DNA of 64,000 bases. It comes from Corallococcus soli. GTDB lineage: Bacteria > Myxococcota > Myxococcia > Myxococcales > Myxococcaceae. The notes below the pieces were generated by a model, which was given only the letters and a program-made list of their open reading frames with translations, did no database searches and had not been told where the DNA came from. This document shows positions 33,315-42,819 of the stretch, piece after piece. Both the position numbers and the translations under genes were made by a program. The stretch spans positions 496,001 through 560,000 of the forward strand of contig NZ_JAAIYO010000002.1 in the NCBI RefSeq assembly GCF_014930455.1, read 5' to 3'. Each line of letters starts with the position of its first letter. Position 1 is the stretch's first letter.

Positions 33315-34526
33315 TCAGACGCGCTCGACGAGGGTGGCCACACCCATCCCGCCGCCGACGCACAGGGTGACGACCGCGCGGCGCGCCTGCCGCCGCTCCA
33401 GCTCATCCACCACGGTTCCGAGGATCATCGCGCCGGTGGCACCCAGCGGGTGGCCCATGGCGATGGAGCCGCCGTTGACGTTGAGCTTCTCGTCCGGGAT
33501 GCCCAGGTCCTTCTGGTACTTGAGGACCACGGAGGCGAAGGCCTCGTTGAGCTCGAAGAGGTCGATGTCCTTCACCGTGAGGCCGGCGATGCCCAGCAGC
33601 TTCTGGGTGGCCGGGATGGGGCCGGTGAGCATGATGGTGGGGTCGGAGCCGGAGGTGGCCACGGCGGCGATGCGCGCCCGGGGCTTGAGCCCCAGCGCCT
33701 TGCCGACCTTCTCCGAGCCCACCAGCACGAGCGCCGCGCCGTCCACGATGCCGGAGGAGTTCCCCGGCGTGTGCACGTGGTGGATCCGCTCCACGGAGTG
33801 GTACTTCTGCAGCGCCACCGCGTCGAAGCCGCCCGCCTCGCCCATCACGCTGAAGGACGGGTTGAGCTGCCCCAGCGAGGCTACGGTGGAGTCCGGGCGC
33901 ATGTGCTCGTCACGGTCGAGCACGGTGAGGCCGTTCTGGTCCCGCACCGGGACGACGGACTTGTTGAAGTAGCCGCCCGCCCAGGCCTTGGCCGCCAGCG
34001 CCTGGGAGCGCGCGGCGTAGGCGTCCACGTCCTCGCGGGTGAAGCCCTCCATCGTCGCGATGAGGTCCGCGGAGATGCCCTGCGGCACGAAGTAGGTGTC
34101 GTAGTTGGTGGCGGGGTCCAGGGCCCAGGCGCCGCCGTCGGAGCCCATGGGCACGCGCGACATGCTCTCCACGCCGCCCGCGATGACCAGGTGCTCCCAG
34201 CCGGAGCGCACCTGCTGCGCGGCCAGGTTCACCGCCGTGAGGCCGGAGGCACAGAAGCGGTTGAGCTGCACGCCGCCGGTGGTCTCCGGCAGGCCCGCCG
34301 CCAGCACCAGCGTCCGGGCGATGTCCGCGCCCTGGTCTCCCACCGGGGAGACGACGCCCAGCACCACGTCGTCGATGCGCTGGGGGTCCAGGGTGGGGTT
34401 GCGCTGCTTGAGGGCCTCCACCAGCCCGATGAGCAGCGACACCGGCTTGGTGCCGTGCAGCGCGCCCTTCTTGCCCTTGCCGCGAGGGGTACGGACGGCG
34501 TCGAAGATGAATGCTTCCTGGCTCAC
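33315..34526 (-). CDS. fadA: Acetyl-CoA C-acyltransferase (thiolase)
   Basis: The 403-residue thiolase cleaves 3-ketoacyl-CoA in the last step of beta-oxidation. The nucleophilic Cys92 is in [11 protein letters not shown], the His in [16 protein letters not shown], and the second Cys in [12 protein letters not shown]. The gene starts with GTG at 34526, supported by AGGAGG 6 bases upstream; the frame is open further but without a ribosome site. It is co-transcribed with the fadJ-type gene. The acyl-CoA dehydrogenase one would expect as a partner survives only as a fragment upstream. Confidence 0.93.
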   Translation of the reverse strand: MSQEAFIFDAVRTPRGKGKKGALHGTKPVSLLIGLVEALKQRNPTLDPQRIDDVVLGVVSPVGDQGADIARTLVLAAGLPETTGGVQLNRFCASGLTAVNLAAQQVRSGWEHLVIAGGVESMSRVPMGSDGGAWALDPATNYDTYFVPQGISADLIATMEGFTREDVDAYAARSQALAAKAWAGGYFNKSVVPVRDQNGLTVLDRDEHMRPDSTVASLGQLNPSFSVMGEAGGFDAVALQKYHSVERIHHVHTPGNSSGIVDGAALVLVGSEKVGKALGLKPRARIAAVATSGSDPTIMLTGPIPATQKLLGIAGLTVKDIDLFELNEAFASVVLKYQKDLGIPDEKLNVNGGSIAMGHPLGATGAMILGTVVDELERRQARRAVVTLCVGGGMGVATLVERV

Positions 34527-34564
34527 GGGGAGCCTCCTTGGGAAACGGGTGAAGGTGCGCGGCA

Positions 34565-34650
34565 CGCGGGGGCCGCGAACAGGTGGGCGATGGGGTACTC
34601 CGTCATGTAACCGTACCCTCCAAACAGCCGCAGGCGCCGGTTCGCGACGA
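34565..34650 (-). pseudogene. Acyl-CoA dehydrogenase C-terminal fragment
   Basis: The leftward frame reads [19 protein letters not shown], then TEYPIAHLF. This is the diagnostic C-terminal motif of acyl-CoA dehydrogenases (QxFGGYGYMxEYPIARLxRDAR). No start, catalytic Glu region or remaining domain is present. It lies just upstream of the thiolase on the same strand, so an acd-fadA-fadJ operon probably once existed and lost its first gene by deletion. Confidence 0.7.
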
Positions 34651-34892
34651 TGCGGGTGAAGGTACGACAGGCGTGCCCCCGGGGTCGCGCGCTCCAGGCT
34701 GGTCATCGCGCTGGGCGCCGTGCCCGGCCGCTCCCGGGGCTGCTGGCCCGGCAACTGCCCGAAGCCCTTGCCCTCCCCGCCGCCCGGCAGGTTGCCCGCG
34801 TGGCCCCCCGTGGTCGCCGGCCCCCACGACGATGAGGGCGAGCACCCCAGGCCCTCGCGGCCCAGGGGGCCAGACAGCAGCGCTGAAGGGAG

Positions 34893-34919
34893 GACACCCG
34901 CGGGAGGCACGCGGGTGTC
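34893..34919 (-). terminator. Hairpin after the LVIVD-repeat gene
   Basis: GACACCCGCG/CGCGGGTGTC is a perfect 10-base stem with a 7-base loop, starting 15 bases past the stop of the leftward gene. There is no T-tract, as for most hairpins here. Confidence 0.55.
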
Positions 34920-34933
34920 GCTCCAAACGGCCG

Positions 34934-36580
34934 CTACAGCTCGTTGAAGATGAGCAGTCCCCGGGAGGAGTCCACGATGTACACGTAGCCGTCGCCGGGC
35001 AGTCGGACGCTGAAGACACCCTCGAAGATGCTGTCGCCCCGGTGGGGGTCGGTCTCCCGGAAGGTGTTGTAGTGCGCCAGCTGCGTGGGCTTCGTCGGGT
35101 TGGACACGTCCAGCACGCGCAGCCCCTCGTGGTACCAGGCCACGTAGAGGCGGGTGCCGCGCAGGATGAGGTTGTGCACGGACGTGATGGGCCTCATGCG
35201 GAACTCCCCCAGCTTCACGATGCGGGCGGGGTTGGTGACGTCGAGCACCCGCACGTGGGAGGCGTTGAACTCGCCGCCTTCGAAGGCGAGGGTGCGCCCG
35301 GCGAAGGTGCCCACCGCGCTGTGGTGCGAGTAGGCGAGGTCCGGACGGGGATACGTGCCCAGCAGCTTCACGTCGTCCAGGTCGGTGACGTCCATCACCG
35401 CGTAGGGGCCGAAGGCGTTGCTGATGTACAGGCGGTTGCCATGCGCGAAGGTGTCGTGGGGGCCGCCGGAGTCCACGTCCCCGGGGACCGTGATGCGGGC
35501 GCGCGGCACGGGGTTCAGCGGCTGCGTCACGTCGTAGACGAAGGTGCCGGTGTTGGGGACCATGGCGTAGAGCCGGTCTCCGTCCACGAGCACCGTGTGG
35601 GCGCCGAAGTCCCCCGTGGGCAGGTTGCGCACGAAGGTGGGCGCCGCGGGCTGGGTGATGTCATAGACGAGCGTCCCCATGACGCTGCTGGCCACGTAGA
35701 GGGCGTCCCCCTTGGCCCAGACGCCATTCCAGAAGTTGTCCGAGGGCAGGCTGATGGACGTCCGGAAGACGGGGTTCTTCGGATCGCTCACGTCGAAGAC
35801 GGTGAGGCCTCCGGGCCGGCCGAGGTGGGACAGGGAGACGACATAGGCGTGGCCCTTCGCGACATAGACGTCCACGGGCTGGCCCACCGCCACGAACCGC
35901 TCCGACACCAGCGTCAGCCCTCCGGAGGACTCGGGCTCTCCCGACGAGTGGGCGACCCGGTGGGCCTGGAAGGTGCCCCGCTGGTTCACCTTCCCCCGGC
36001 GGCAGGAGGCGAAGCAGCCGGTGACGATGCCCGGCGCCGGTGTCTGGCAGCCCAGCATGGCGACGGTCGTGCCCGTGCGCGTGAGCCTCCCCACGACGGC
36101 GAAGCGGCCTCCCTCCGTGTCCCGGTGGAGGAGCGGCTCGTCGTACATGGTGCTCGTGCCGCCGTCGGTCCTCAGCTGGAAGCCGAGGGGGGAGGTGGAG
36201 TCGGGAGGCCCGCCATCCGCCAGGAGCCTGTCATCCCGGCCGTTGGCCAGGTAGATGCCGTCCTGCGGGAGCGCCGCGAGGGCCTCCGGGTCGCACCGCG
36301 ACATGTCGAAGCGCGACAGCTCCTCGCAGGCGTTGGTGGACGCGTCCTGCGCGTCGAAGGCGCACGGCGCGAAGGGGCCCGTGTCCTGCCAGTCTCCGCG
36401 CTCCTCGAGTTCGGTGTAGGTGCCGTCCCAGACGTAGGGGCCTGCGTCGGCCGTGCCTGCGTCGGCCGTGCCCGCATCAATGATGCCTGCGTCTGTGGTG
36501 GGAGGTGGGGGCGTGTCCTCACACCCGGCAAGGGTCTGGAGTGTCAGCAGGAGCAGCAGGGGCCGGAGGAAGGGGGGCAT
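34934..36580 (-). CDS. LVIVD-repeat beta-propeller lipoprotein
   Basis: The 548-residue lipoprotein has lipobox TLAGC and a repeated DAG linker ([18 protein letters not shown]). From about residue 220 there are repeats of the form [66 protein letters not shown] and [13 protein letters not shown]. These are the LVIVD repeats of a surface beta-propeller. Such proteins are probably binding or structural rather than enzymatic. Its start is 130 bases from the stop of the MopE-type gene upstream. Confidence 0.85.
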   Translation of the reverse strand: MPPFLRPLLLLLTLQTLAGCEDTPPPPTTDAGIIDAGTADAGTADAGPYVWDGTYTELEERGDWQDTGPFAPCAFDAQDASTNACEELSRFDMSRCDPEALAALPQDGIYLANGRDDRLLADGGPPDSTSPLGFQLRTDGGTSTMYDEPLLHRDTEGGRFAVVGRLTRTGTTVAMLGCQTPAPGIVTGCFASCRRGKVNQRGTFQAHRVAHSSGEPESSGGLTLVSERFVAVGQPVDVYVAKGHAYVVSLSHLGRPGGLTVFDVSDPKNPVFRTSISLPSDNFWNGVWAKGDALYVASSVMGTLVYDITQPAAPTFVRNLPTGDFGAHTVLVDGDRLYAMVPNTGTFVYDVTQPLNPVPRARITVPGDVDSGGPHDTFAHGNRLYISNAFGPYAVMDVTDLDDVKLLGTYPRPDLAYSHHSAVGTFAGRTLAFEGGEFNASHVRVLDVTNPARIVKLGEFRMRPITSVHNLILRGTRLYVAWYHEGLRVLDVSNPTKPTQLAHYNTFRETDPHRGDSIFEGVFSVRLPGDGYVYIVDSSRGLLIFNEL

Positions 36581-36600
36581 GTGGGCGACCTCGCGAGGAA

Positions 36601-36628
36601 GGCACCGCGCGGAAGGTCGCGCGGTGCC
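36601..36628 (-). terminator. Terminator of the MopE-type gene
   Basis: GGCACCGCGCG/CGCGCGGTGCC is a perfect 11-base stem with a 6-base loop, between the MopE-type stop (36711) and the next leftward gene. Confidence 0.6.
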
Positions 36629-36710
36629 CCTCTTCAACGTGCCAGACCCGCCCTCTCTCTCACTTTCCTTGCGGAAGGACTCGCACCGGACCCGGGCGGG
36701 GGGGCGCGAC

Positions 36711-39700
36711 CTACCGCTGGGCCTGCGCGTTCGCGTCGAGCGGGGTGTTCATCCGGAACGTGCTGCCCACCGTCTCTGGCGGGAGCGCCGGTGCGGGCTG
36801 CTCCTCCAGGAAGACCGGCGGGGGCATGGACTGGCGGCTCATGCTGTCCGGCCCCAGGACGCTGCAGTTACCCGGCAGGTTGTCATTGAGGTCCGTGTTG
36901 TTGCGCACGTAGGCGATCCCGCAGGAGGGCGAACCACAGGACTGGACGCTCCGGAGCGGGTTGCCGCAGCCGTCGCCGTCCTTGTCCTCGTACCAGGCCT
37001 CCCGCATGTAGACGCCGCTGGAGGAGTCATTGCAGTCGTCGGGCGGGGTGGACAGGTACGCGCCCTGGACGATGTACGCCTGGGTGACGGGGTCCTTGAG
37101 GTCCGTGGGGTTGGTGCACCAGCGCAGCTTGAAGGCGGTGCCCGAGTGGCCATCCCGGTCCGCGTCTCCGTACCAGATGGGGGTGCCGCCGTTGGCTTCG
37201 GGGACGTTCGGGTCGACGTCGTTCGTGTCCACGTCGCAGTCGTTGTCCACCTGGGCGGAGGCGCCCCCCGCCTCGCAGAGCTCCTGCCGTCCCGGGTTGC
37301 GGCTCGCGTTCGCGTCGTCGCAGTCCAGCTCGCGCCCCACGTAGCCGGAGGGCTGGGTGCAGCGCTTCTGCGTGTTCGCCGTCGTGCCGTAGGTGTCCCC
37401 GTCCGCGTCGCGGTACCAGGTGACGGCATTGGCGGCGTTCTGCGTGTCGCCGTCGCAGTTGTTGTCCACCTGTGTCTGACTGGTGGGCTCGCAGATCTCC
37501 GTCTGCGCCGGGCTGATGGAGGGCGTGGTGTCATCGCAGTCGGAGTGGCTGCCCACGTAGCCGGGACCCGGCACGCGGCACTTCGTCACGGCCGTCCCGC
37601 CCGCGCCGCCGTAGCCGTCGCCGTCCGCGTCCAGGTACCAGTTGGACGTGGCCAGCCCTTCGTCAACGAGGCTGTCACAGTCGTTGTCGAAGTCGTCGCA
37701 CAGCTCGGGAGCCCCCGGCTTGACGTCACCCCGGTTGTCATTGCAGTCCGTCGCGGTGCTCACGTAGCCGGTGGTCGCCGTGCACGCCTGGATGCGGAAG
37801 CTGGGGTTGGTGGTCCCCACGCCGTCGCCATCCGCGTCGGCGTAGAAGGTCAGCTTCACGCCCTCGTCCACCGTGCCGTTGCAGTTGTTGTCGACGTTGT
37901 CGCAGACCTCCGTGGCGGAGGGCTTCACCGCGCTGTTCGCGTCGTTGCAGTCCGTGTTGCTGGTGGCGTAGCCCGCCGGGCGGACACAGGCCTGCGTGGA
38001 GGTCAGCGCGGTGCCGAAGGTGTCATTGTCCGCGTCCCGGAAGAAGGTCGTCTTCACGCCCTCGTCGGTGTCGAAGTCGCAGTTGTTGTCCAGGCCGTCG
38101 CAGACCTCCGCCTTGCCCGGGTAGCGCAGGGCCGAGGTGTCGTCACAGTCGTCGCTCAGGAGCGAATGGTTGGGCGGCTGGGAGCAGGCCTGGGTGGACG
38201 CGAGCAGCGTCCCGTGGTTGTCGTGGTCCGCGTCCTGGTAGTAGGTCGTCTTGACCCCTTCGTCGACGACACCGGAGCAGTTGTTGTCCTTGCCGTCACA
38301 GACCTCCGTTCCGGTCGGCCGGGTCAGCGAGTCCGTGTCGTCACAGTCCTGGTTGTTGGCCACGAACCCGTCCGGGCTGAAGCAGGCCTTCTGGGATTGG
38401 GCCGCGTTGCCGAAGGTGTCGCTGTCCGCGTCGCGGTACCAGGTGCTCCACCGCGTCGCGTCGTCATCCACGTTGCCGTCGCAGTTGTTGTCCTGCGCGT
38501 CGCAGATTTCAGGCGCGCCCAGATAGACGGTCGCGTCGCTGTCGGAGCCGGGCGTGGCGCACTCCTCGCCCACGACGTCCGGGGTCCGGGTCCATTCCGC
38601 GCCCGGCGCGGCGCACTGGCGCACGCTGTTGGCGAAGTCCACGTGCTTGTCGCCGTCGGCATCCAGGTACCAGTCGAACGGGATGGTGGTTCCCGCGCCG
38701 ACGTCGTCGTCCTTCAGCCCATCGCAGTTGTTGTCGACGCCATCGCAGATCTCCTCGGCGCCGGGGTTGATCGTCGCGAGGGCGTCGTTGCAGTCACCGC
38801 CGCTCAACGCGAAGCCGGTGGTCGGTTCGCCGCAGCGGATCTCGGAGCCGCTGTCCAGGCCGTAGCGGTCGCCGTCCGTGTCCGTGTACCAGGGGCGCGG
38901 GCCGACGCCGAACACCAGGTAGACGATGCCCGCGTTCGAGTTGAAGCCCGGCGCGCCGACCGCGAAGTCCGCCGCGCCATCGTTGTTCACGTCTCCAAGC
39001 CCGACCAACGCGCTGCCCGCCTGGTTGCCCCCGGAGGCCCCCATGTAGCGGGACACGGTGGCGAGCGAGAGCGAACCCGTGGGGAAGCCCGTCGGGGTGC
39101 CGTTCCCATACACCACATACACGGCGCCTGTGGCCGAGGAGTGGTTGGGCGCGCCGATGAGCAGGTCCCTGAAGCCGTCGCCGTTGATGTCACCGGGGCT
39201 CGCCAGCGCCACGCCGGCCTGGTCACCCAGGATGCCCGTCATCTTGAGGTGGTTCGCCGCGCCCAGGGACACCACTGTCTGGGGCGCCTGCCGGGCGCCG
39301 CCATACACGAGGTAGGCCCGGCCCGGGAGGGCGCCGGAGCCGGGGGCACCCACCAGCAGCTCCTCATAGCCGTCGTTGTTCGCGTCGCCCACCGCCGTGA
39401 CCGCCGTACCCGCGAGCTCACCCGCGTTCACCCCGGTGAGGACGAGGTCGGCGTCCGCCAGCGTCTTGGTGCTGCCCGTCAGGGGGCCATAGAAGACATA
39501 CGCCGCGCCCGAGTCGTTGTTCGCTCCCACGTCGAGCCGGGGGGCGCCCACCACGAGGTCGCTCTGGCCATCGCCGTCCATGTCCGCCACGGTGACCGAC
39601 GCGCCGGCCTGGACGTCCGCCTGCGTGGTGCCCGTTCCGAAGATCTTCAAGGCGGAAGAGGCCAGGCTCCCCGCCGCGGTGGCCGTGACAGCGCCGGGAA

Positions 39701-40418
39701 AGACGTAGACGGTGCCCGTATTGGGCGACCCCGTGCTCTCGTTGAGGGGAACGCCGACGATGAGGTCGAGGGCGTTCGTGCCCGTCACGTTGCCCACGGC
39801 CAGCGACTGCCCGGCGCCATCGCTGGCGGCCGCGCCACGAAAGCGCACGGAGGCGGCGGTCAGGGCCCGGTCACCACCGGTGATCTGCGCGCCGTCCACG
39901 GGATAGACGACACCCTGGTTGGCCAGCGGCGTGGAGTGGCCCGGCGCACCCATCACCAGGTCATTGCCCGTCCCCGCCGTGAAGTTGCCCGCGGCCAGGG
40001 CCGCGCCGAGCCGGTTGCCGGCCAGCTCCCCCTCATAGCGCGCGTAGTGGGTCCGGATGTCGGGCTGCCCGTTCGCGGTCGTACGGACCGCGAACGCATA
40101 GCCCTTCAGCGTCCCCGTGCCAGGGGCCCCGACGAGGAGCTCCAGCGCTCCGTCTCCATCCAGGTCGCCCGCCGCGAGCGCCTGTCCTACGCGGGAGTTC
40201 GCCAGGCTGGGATTTCCCACGAAGCGACGCTCCAGTTGGAGCGGCAGGGCGGTGGTGACATTGGCCACGGGCAGCTTGCATTCAAGCGCGCCCGTGAGCG
40301 CGTTGAGCTGCTCGGTGGTGGAGGTGGCGGCGACCGCCTCGGGGCTCGGTTCGGGAGGCGGCGCCTCACACGAGACAAGGACGAGGCCTGGCAGCAGCAA
40401 TGCGAGTCGAAACTTCAA
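36711..40418 (-). CDS. FG-GAP plus MopE-type Cys-rich repeat lipoprotein
   Basis: The 1,235-residue product has a lipobox (LVLVSC). Residues about 60-500 hold seven FG-GAP repeats (GDLDGDGALELLVGAPG, GDINGDGFRDLLIGAPN and others) with Ca-binding DxDGDG loops, forming an integrin-alpha-like propeller. The rest has eight MopE-type repeats with CDGxDNNCDG motifs alternating with WYxDADGDxxG segments, a metal-binding surface pattern. A TTG start at 40418 is proposed: GGAG lies 7 bases upstream and the signal peptide begins there. An in-frame start at 40478 is possible. A role in adhesion or metal capture is inferred. Confidence 0.88.
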   Translation of the reverse strand: MKFRLALLLPGLVLVSCEAPPPEPSPEAVAATSTTEQLNALTGALECKLPVANVTTALPLQLERRFVGNPSLANSRVGQALAAGDLDGDGALELLVGAPGTGTLKGYAFAVRTTANGQPDIRTHYARYEGELAGNRLGAALAAGNFTAGTGNDLVMGAPGHSTPLANQGVVYPVDGAQITGGDRALTAASVRFRGAAASDGAGQSLAVGNVTGTNALDLIVGVPLNESTGSPNTGTVYVFPGAVTATAAGSLASSALKIFGTGTTQADVQAGASVTVADMDGDGQSDLVVGAPRLDVGANNDSGAAYVFYGPLTGSTKTLADADLVLTGVNAGELAGTAVTAVGDANNDGYEELLVGAPGSGALPGRAYLVYGGARQAPQTVVSLGAANHLKMTGILGDQAGVALASPGDINGDGFRDLLIGAPNHSSATGAVYVVYGNGTPTGFPTGSLSLATVSRYMGASGGNQAGSALVGLGDVNNDGAADFAVGAPGFNSNAGIVYLVFGVGPRPWYTDTDGDRYGLDSGSEIRCGEPTTGFALSGGDCNDALATINPGAEEICDGVDNNCDGLKDDDVGAGTTIPFDWYLDADGDKHVDFANSVRQCAAPGAEWTRTPDVVGEECATPGSDSDATVYLGAPEICDAQDNNCDGNVDDDATRWSTWYRDADSDTFGNAAQSQKACFSPDGFVANNQDCDDTDSLTRPTGTEVCDGKDNNCSGVVDEGVKTTYYQDADHDNHGTLLASTQACSQPPNHSLLSDDCDDTSALRYPGKAEVCDGLDNNCDFDTDEGVKTTFFRDADNDTFGTALTSTQACVRPAGYATSNTDCNDANSAVKPSATEVCDNVDNNCNGTVDEGVKLTFYADADGDGVGTTNPSFRIQACTATTGYVSTATDCNDNRGDVKPGAPELCDDFDNDCDSLVDEGLATSNWYLDADGDGYGGAGGTAVTKCRVPGPGYVGSHSDCDDTTPSISPAQTEICEPTSQTQVDNNCDGDTQNAANAVTWYRDADGDTYGTTANTQKRCTQPSGYVGRELDCDDANASRNPGRQELCEAGGASAQVDNDCDVDTNDVDPNVPEANGGTPIWYGDADRDGHSGTAFKLRWCTNPTDLKDPVTQAYIVQGAYLSTPPDDCNDSSSGVYMREAWYEDKDGDGCGNPLRSVQSCGSPSCGIAYVRNNTDLNDNLPGNCSVLGPDSMSRQSMPPPVFLEEQPAPALPPETVGSTFRMNTPLDANAQAQR

Positions 40419-40761
40419 GGGATTGCTCCAGGAAGGGGAGATTGATTCCTGGCGGGATGGCGACGGGCCGGTCATCACCTTCCAGGAATTCGGCCTGATC
40501 TACTTAAGTTCGATCAAGTTTGTCATATGGGTGCCATGCGACCTCAAAGCTTGCCCTGTCGGTGTCACAGGAAAGTCATTGGGGGACATAGCTTCTGGTC
40601 GTGTGCAGGGCCTGGGGTCATGCTTTCGCCAGCGGGGGAGGACGCCAGCCGAGGTGTTCGCCGTCCGTCAGCGTGTTGCCACCTGGGGCCGGTGAGCTGC
40701 GCGGGACCCGATGGTTAGCCTCCTGCGGCCGGAGGCCAGATGCCTCCGACCGGGAGGCAGC
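40419..40761. other. Divergent intergenic region
   Basis: These 343 bases separate the MopE-type gene from the beta-helix gene. A relatively AT-rich stretch at 40496-40535 (CTACTTAAGTTCGATCAAG) probably holds promoters. No exact -35/-10 pair is claimed and no gene is seen. Confidence 0.45.
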
Positions 40762-41919
40762 ATGGGGCAGGCAATGGGGGGGGCGGTCGCCGCCGTGGCG
40801 CTGGCGTCGGTGCTCACGGGGGGAGGGGCGGCGCAGGCCCGTGACGAGGGCGCGGGCGCGCCGGCCGACTCCGTCCGGTGTGGTGACACCATCACCCGTC
40901 ACACGAAGCTCACGCGCGATCTCTCGTGCCCGGGCACGGACGTCCCAGCGCTCCGGGTCGTCGGTGAAGGCATCGTGCTGGATCTGGGCGGGCACACCGT
41001 GCGCCGCACCGGTGCCCAGATGGGGGACTCGCAAGGCATCGTCGTGGAGTCCAATGGCACCGTTCGCAACGGCACCCTCCGGGGGTTCCGTTGGGGGTAC
41101 GTGCTCGACGCCAGCGCGGACAGCGTGCGGCTGCACCAGCTGGCGCTCATCGACAACGGGACCGCCATCTATCACCGGGGGGGCTATGCGCGGTTCCTCA
41201 TCACGGACTCGCGCCTGCATGGGAACGCTACCGGGTTGAGCAGCGAGTTCGACGCGGCCACCGGCGAGTTCGACGTGCGCTCCTCGCTGTTCACCGGCAA
41301 TGGGCGCGTGATGTTCGTGGATGCCCATTCCGTCGACGTGCTGGATTCGACCTTCACCTCGAACCAGAACGTCTTCGAGTGCTTCAATGGCAGCATCCGC
41401 GTCAGGTCCAGCACCCTGACGCTGAACGCCGTGGTGGGCCGGCTGCCATTCGACCCTGGCGGCGGCTTCGACTTCTGCGGCGAGCTGCGATTCGAAGGCT
41501 CGCTCATCGCCAACAACACGGCGCTGGCCCCGCCGGAGGCTCCGGCGTGGGAGCCGTTCCGGTTCGTGATGCGCGACTCGTGGGTCCTCAACAACGGCAG
41601 CGGGCTGCGAGCCGGGGGCCGGACGGTCCTCATCGACGGCAACACCTTCTGGGACAACGCGGGCGGGCTGACGCTGGCCGACCTGCCGGAGTTCGTGCCC
41701 TTCGCGCTCACGGGCCCGGTTCGCGACAACCACTTCCTGGGCAATGGCGCGGACGGCCTCCGCGTCCTGTCTCCCAGCACCCCCACGCTCAGCGGCAACG
41801 TGGCGGTGCGCAACGCGGGGTGGGGCGTGCATGCGCCCACCGCCCATGACGCGGGCGGGAACGTCGCGCGGGAGAATGGCGCGGGAGGCTGCGAAGGCGT
41901 CACCTGCTCCGCCTTCTAG
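40762..41919 (+). CDS. Secreted right-handed beta-helix protein
   Basis: The 385-residue product starts with a signal peptide (AVAAVALASVLTGGGAAQA) preceded by GGGAGG 5 bases before the ATG. The body is a parallel beta-helix: GIVLDLGGHTVRRTG, GIVVESNGTVRNGTLRGF, NGTAIYHRGGYARFLITDS, with repeated N-G-T/S turns. This matches the NosD/pectate-lyase-like superfamily. Catalytic residues of a lyase are not evident, so carbohydrate binding or structure is as likely. Confidence 0.82.
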   Translation: MGQAMGGAVAAVALASVLTGGGAAQARDEGAGAPADSVRCGDTITRHTKLTRDLSCPGTDVPALRVVGEGIVLDLGGHTVRRTGAQMGDSQGIVVESNGTVRNGTLRGFRWGYVLDASADSVRLHQLALIDNGTAIYHRGGYARFLITDSRLHGNATGLSSEFDAATGEFDVRSSLFTGNGRVMFVDAHSVDVLDSTFTSNQNVFECFNGSIRVRSSTLTLNAVVGRLPFDPGGGFDFCGELRFEGSLIANNTALAPPEAPAWEPFRFVMRDSWVLNNGSGLRAGGRTVLIDGNTFWDNAGGLTLADLPEFVPFALTGPVRDNHFLGNGADGLRVLSPSTPTLSGNVAVRNAGWGVHAPTAHDAGGNVARENGAGGCEGVTCSAF

Positions 41920-41934
41920 CCGTGGTGTCCAGGC

Positions 41935-42699
41935 TCAGGGGGCGGGCTTCGCCGCCCGGGCCAGGATGAGGTCGCGCACCGCCTCCGCCGTGCCGGTGGC
42001 GGACTGCGGGTTCTGGCCCGTCACGAGCCGGCCATCCACCACCACCTTCGCCGTCCAGTTGGCGGCGGGCTGGTGCTTCGCGCCGCGCTCCTCCAGCGTG
42101 GTGGCCAGCAGGAAGGGGACCACCTTCTCCAGCTTCACCGCGCGCTCCTCGTCGTCGGTGAAGGCGCTGACCTGCTTGCCAGCGACCAGGTACTTGCCGT
42201 CGCTCAGCTTCACGTTCACCAGCGCGGCGGGCCCGTGGCAGACCGCGCCGACGACGCGGCCGGCTTCGTAGACTTCGCGCGTCACCCGCTGCACCGCCGG
42301 GCTTTTGGGGAAGTCCCAGACGGCGCCGTGGCCACCCGCGTAGAAGACGGCGGAGTAGCGACCCACCTTCACGTCGTCCAGCTTGAGCGTCGTGCGCAGG
42401 GACTGCCGGAACGTGGCGTCGTTCCAGTAGCGCACGTTGGTGGCGTCCTTCAGATCCAGGCCATCCACCGGCGGCTCACCGCCCTGGATGGACGCGAACT
42501 CCACCGGGATGCCAGCGGCCTGGAACACGGCCAGCGGATGGGTGACCTCTCCCAGGTAGAAGCCGGTGGGCTCGCCAGTGCTGCCCTTGGTGGCATGGCT
42601 GGTCATCACGATGAGCACGGGCGCGGGGGCGGACGGCTTGACGGTGGGCGCGGCGGCGGCGGCCATCCCGACGAGGGAGGCGGCGAGGAGGGAGGACAT
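41935..42699 (-). CDS. DJ-1/PfpI (type 1 glutamine amidotransferase-like) protein, exported
   Basis: The 254-residue product has a signal-like N-terminus (MSSLLAASLVGMAAAAA) followed by a DJ-1/PfpI fold. The nucleophile elbow is VGAVCHGPAALVNV with the reactive Cys and adjacent His, and the acidic partner region is FYAGGHGAVWD. This arrangement is that of Hsp31-like glyoxalase III/chaperone proteins (FYLGEVTHPLAVF is also typical). The substrate is unknown. It is divergent from a LysR gene. Confidence 0.88.
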   Translation of the reverse strand: MSSLLAASLVGMAAAAAPTVKPSAPAPVLIVMTSHATKGSTGEPTGFYLGEVTHPLAVFQAAGIPVEFASIQGGEPPVDGLDLKDATNVRYWNDATFRQSLRTTLKLDDVKVGRYSAVFYAGGHGAVWDFPKSPAVQRVTREVYEAGRVVGAVCHGPAALVNVKLSDGKYLVAGKQVSAFTDDEERAVKLEKVVPFLLATTLEERGAKHQPAANWTAKVVVDGRLVTGQNPQSATGTAEAVRDLILARAAKPAP

Positions 42700-42756
42700 G
42701 TTCAAGGCTCCGGGGGAAGGGGCCCCTTCGTGGGGGCCAGTCACCTCACCCAAACT

Positions 42757-42780
42757 ATTGTCGCCGCCCCTGGCGATAAA
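42757..42780. promoter_or_regulatory. Candidate LysR operator
   Basis: ATTGTCGCC and GGCGATAAA form an imperfect dyad (8 of 9 within the core) with a 6-base spacer, in the gap between the DJ-1 and LysR genes. It fits the T-N11-A style of LysR sites. Confidence 0.5.
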
Positions 42781-42819
42781 TGGGCCTGACGGCATGGCAC
42801 CTTTGCTATCCAGGCATGA

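Larger units (their letters stand above)
34527..34933. other. Gap between fadA and the LVIVD gene
   Basis: These 407 bases hold the promoter of the fadAJ unit, the acyl-CoA dehydrogenase fragment and a hairpin. No intact gene is visible on either strand. Confidence 0.5.

Noticed and set aside
36420..36500. Short repeats in the DAGTADAG linker as a possible CRISPR or tandem-repeat locus
   Set aside because: They are in-frame codon repeats of a lipoprotein linker, with no spacers.
36453..40445. Rightward 1,330-codon frame opposite the MopE-type gene
   Set aside because: It is the antisense of the FG-GAP and MopE repeats; the Val/Arg/Gly-rich repeats mirror the real gene's periodicity.
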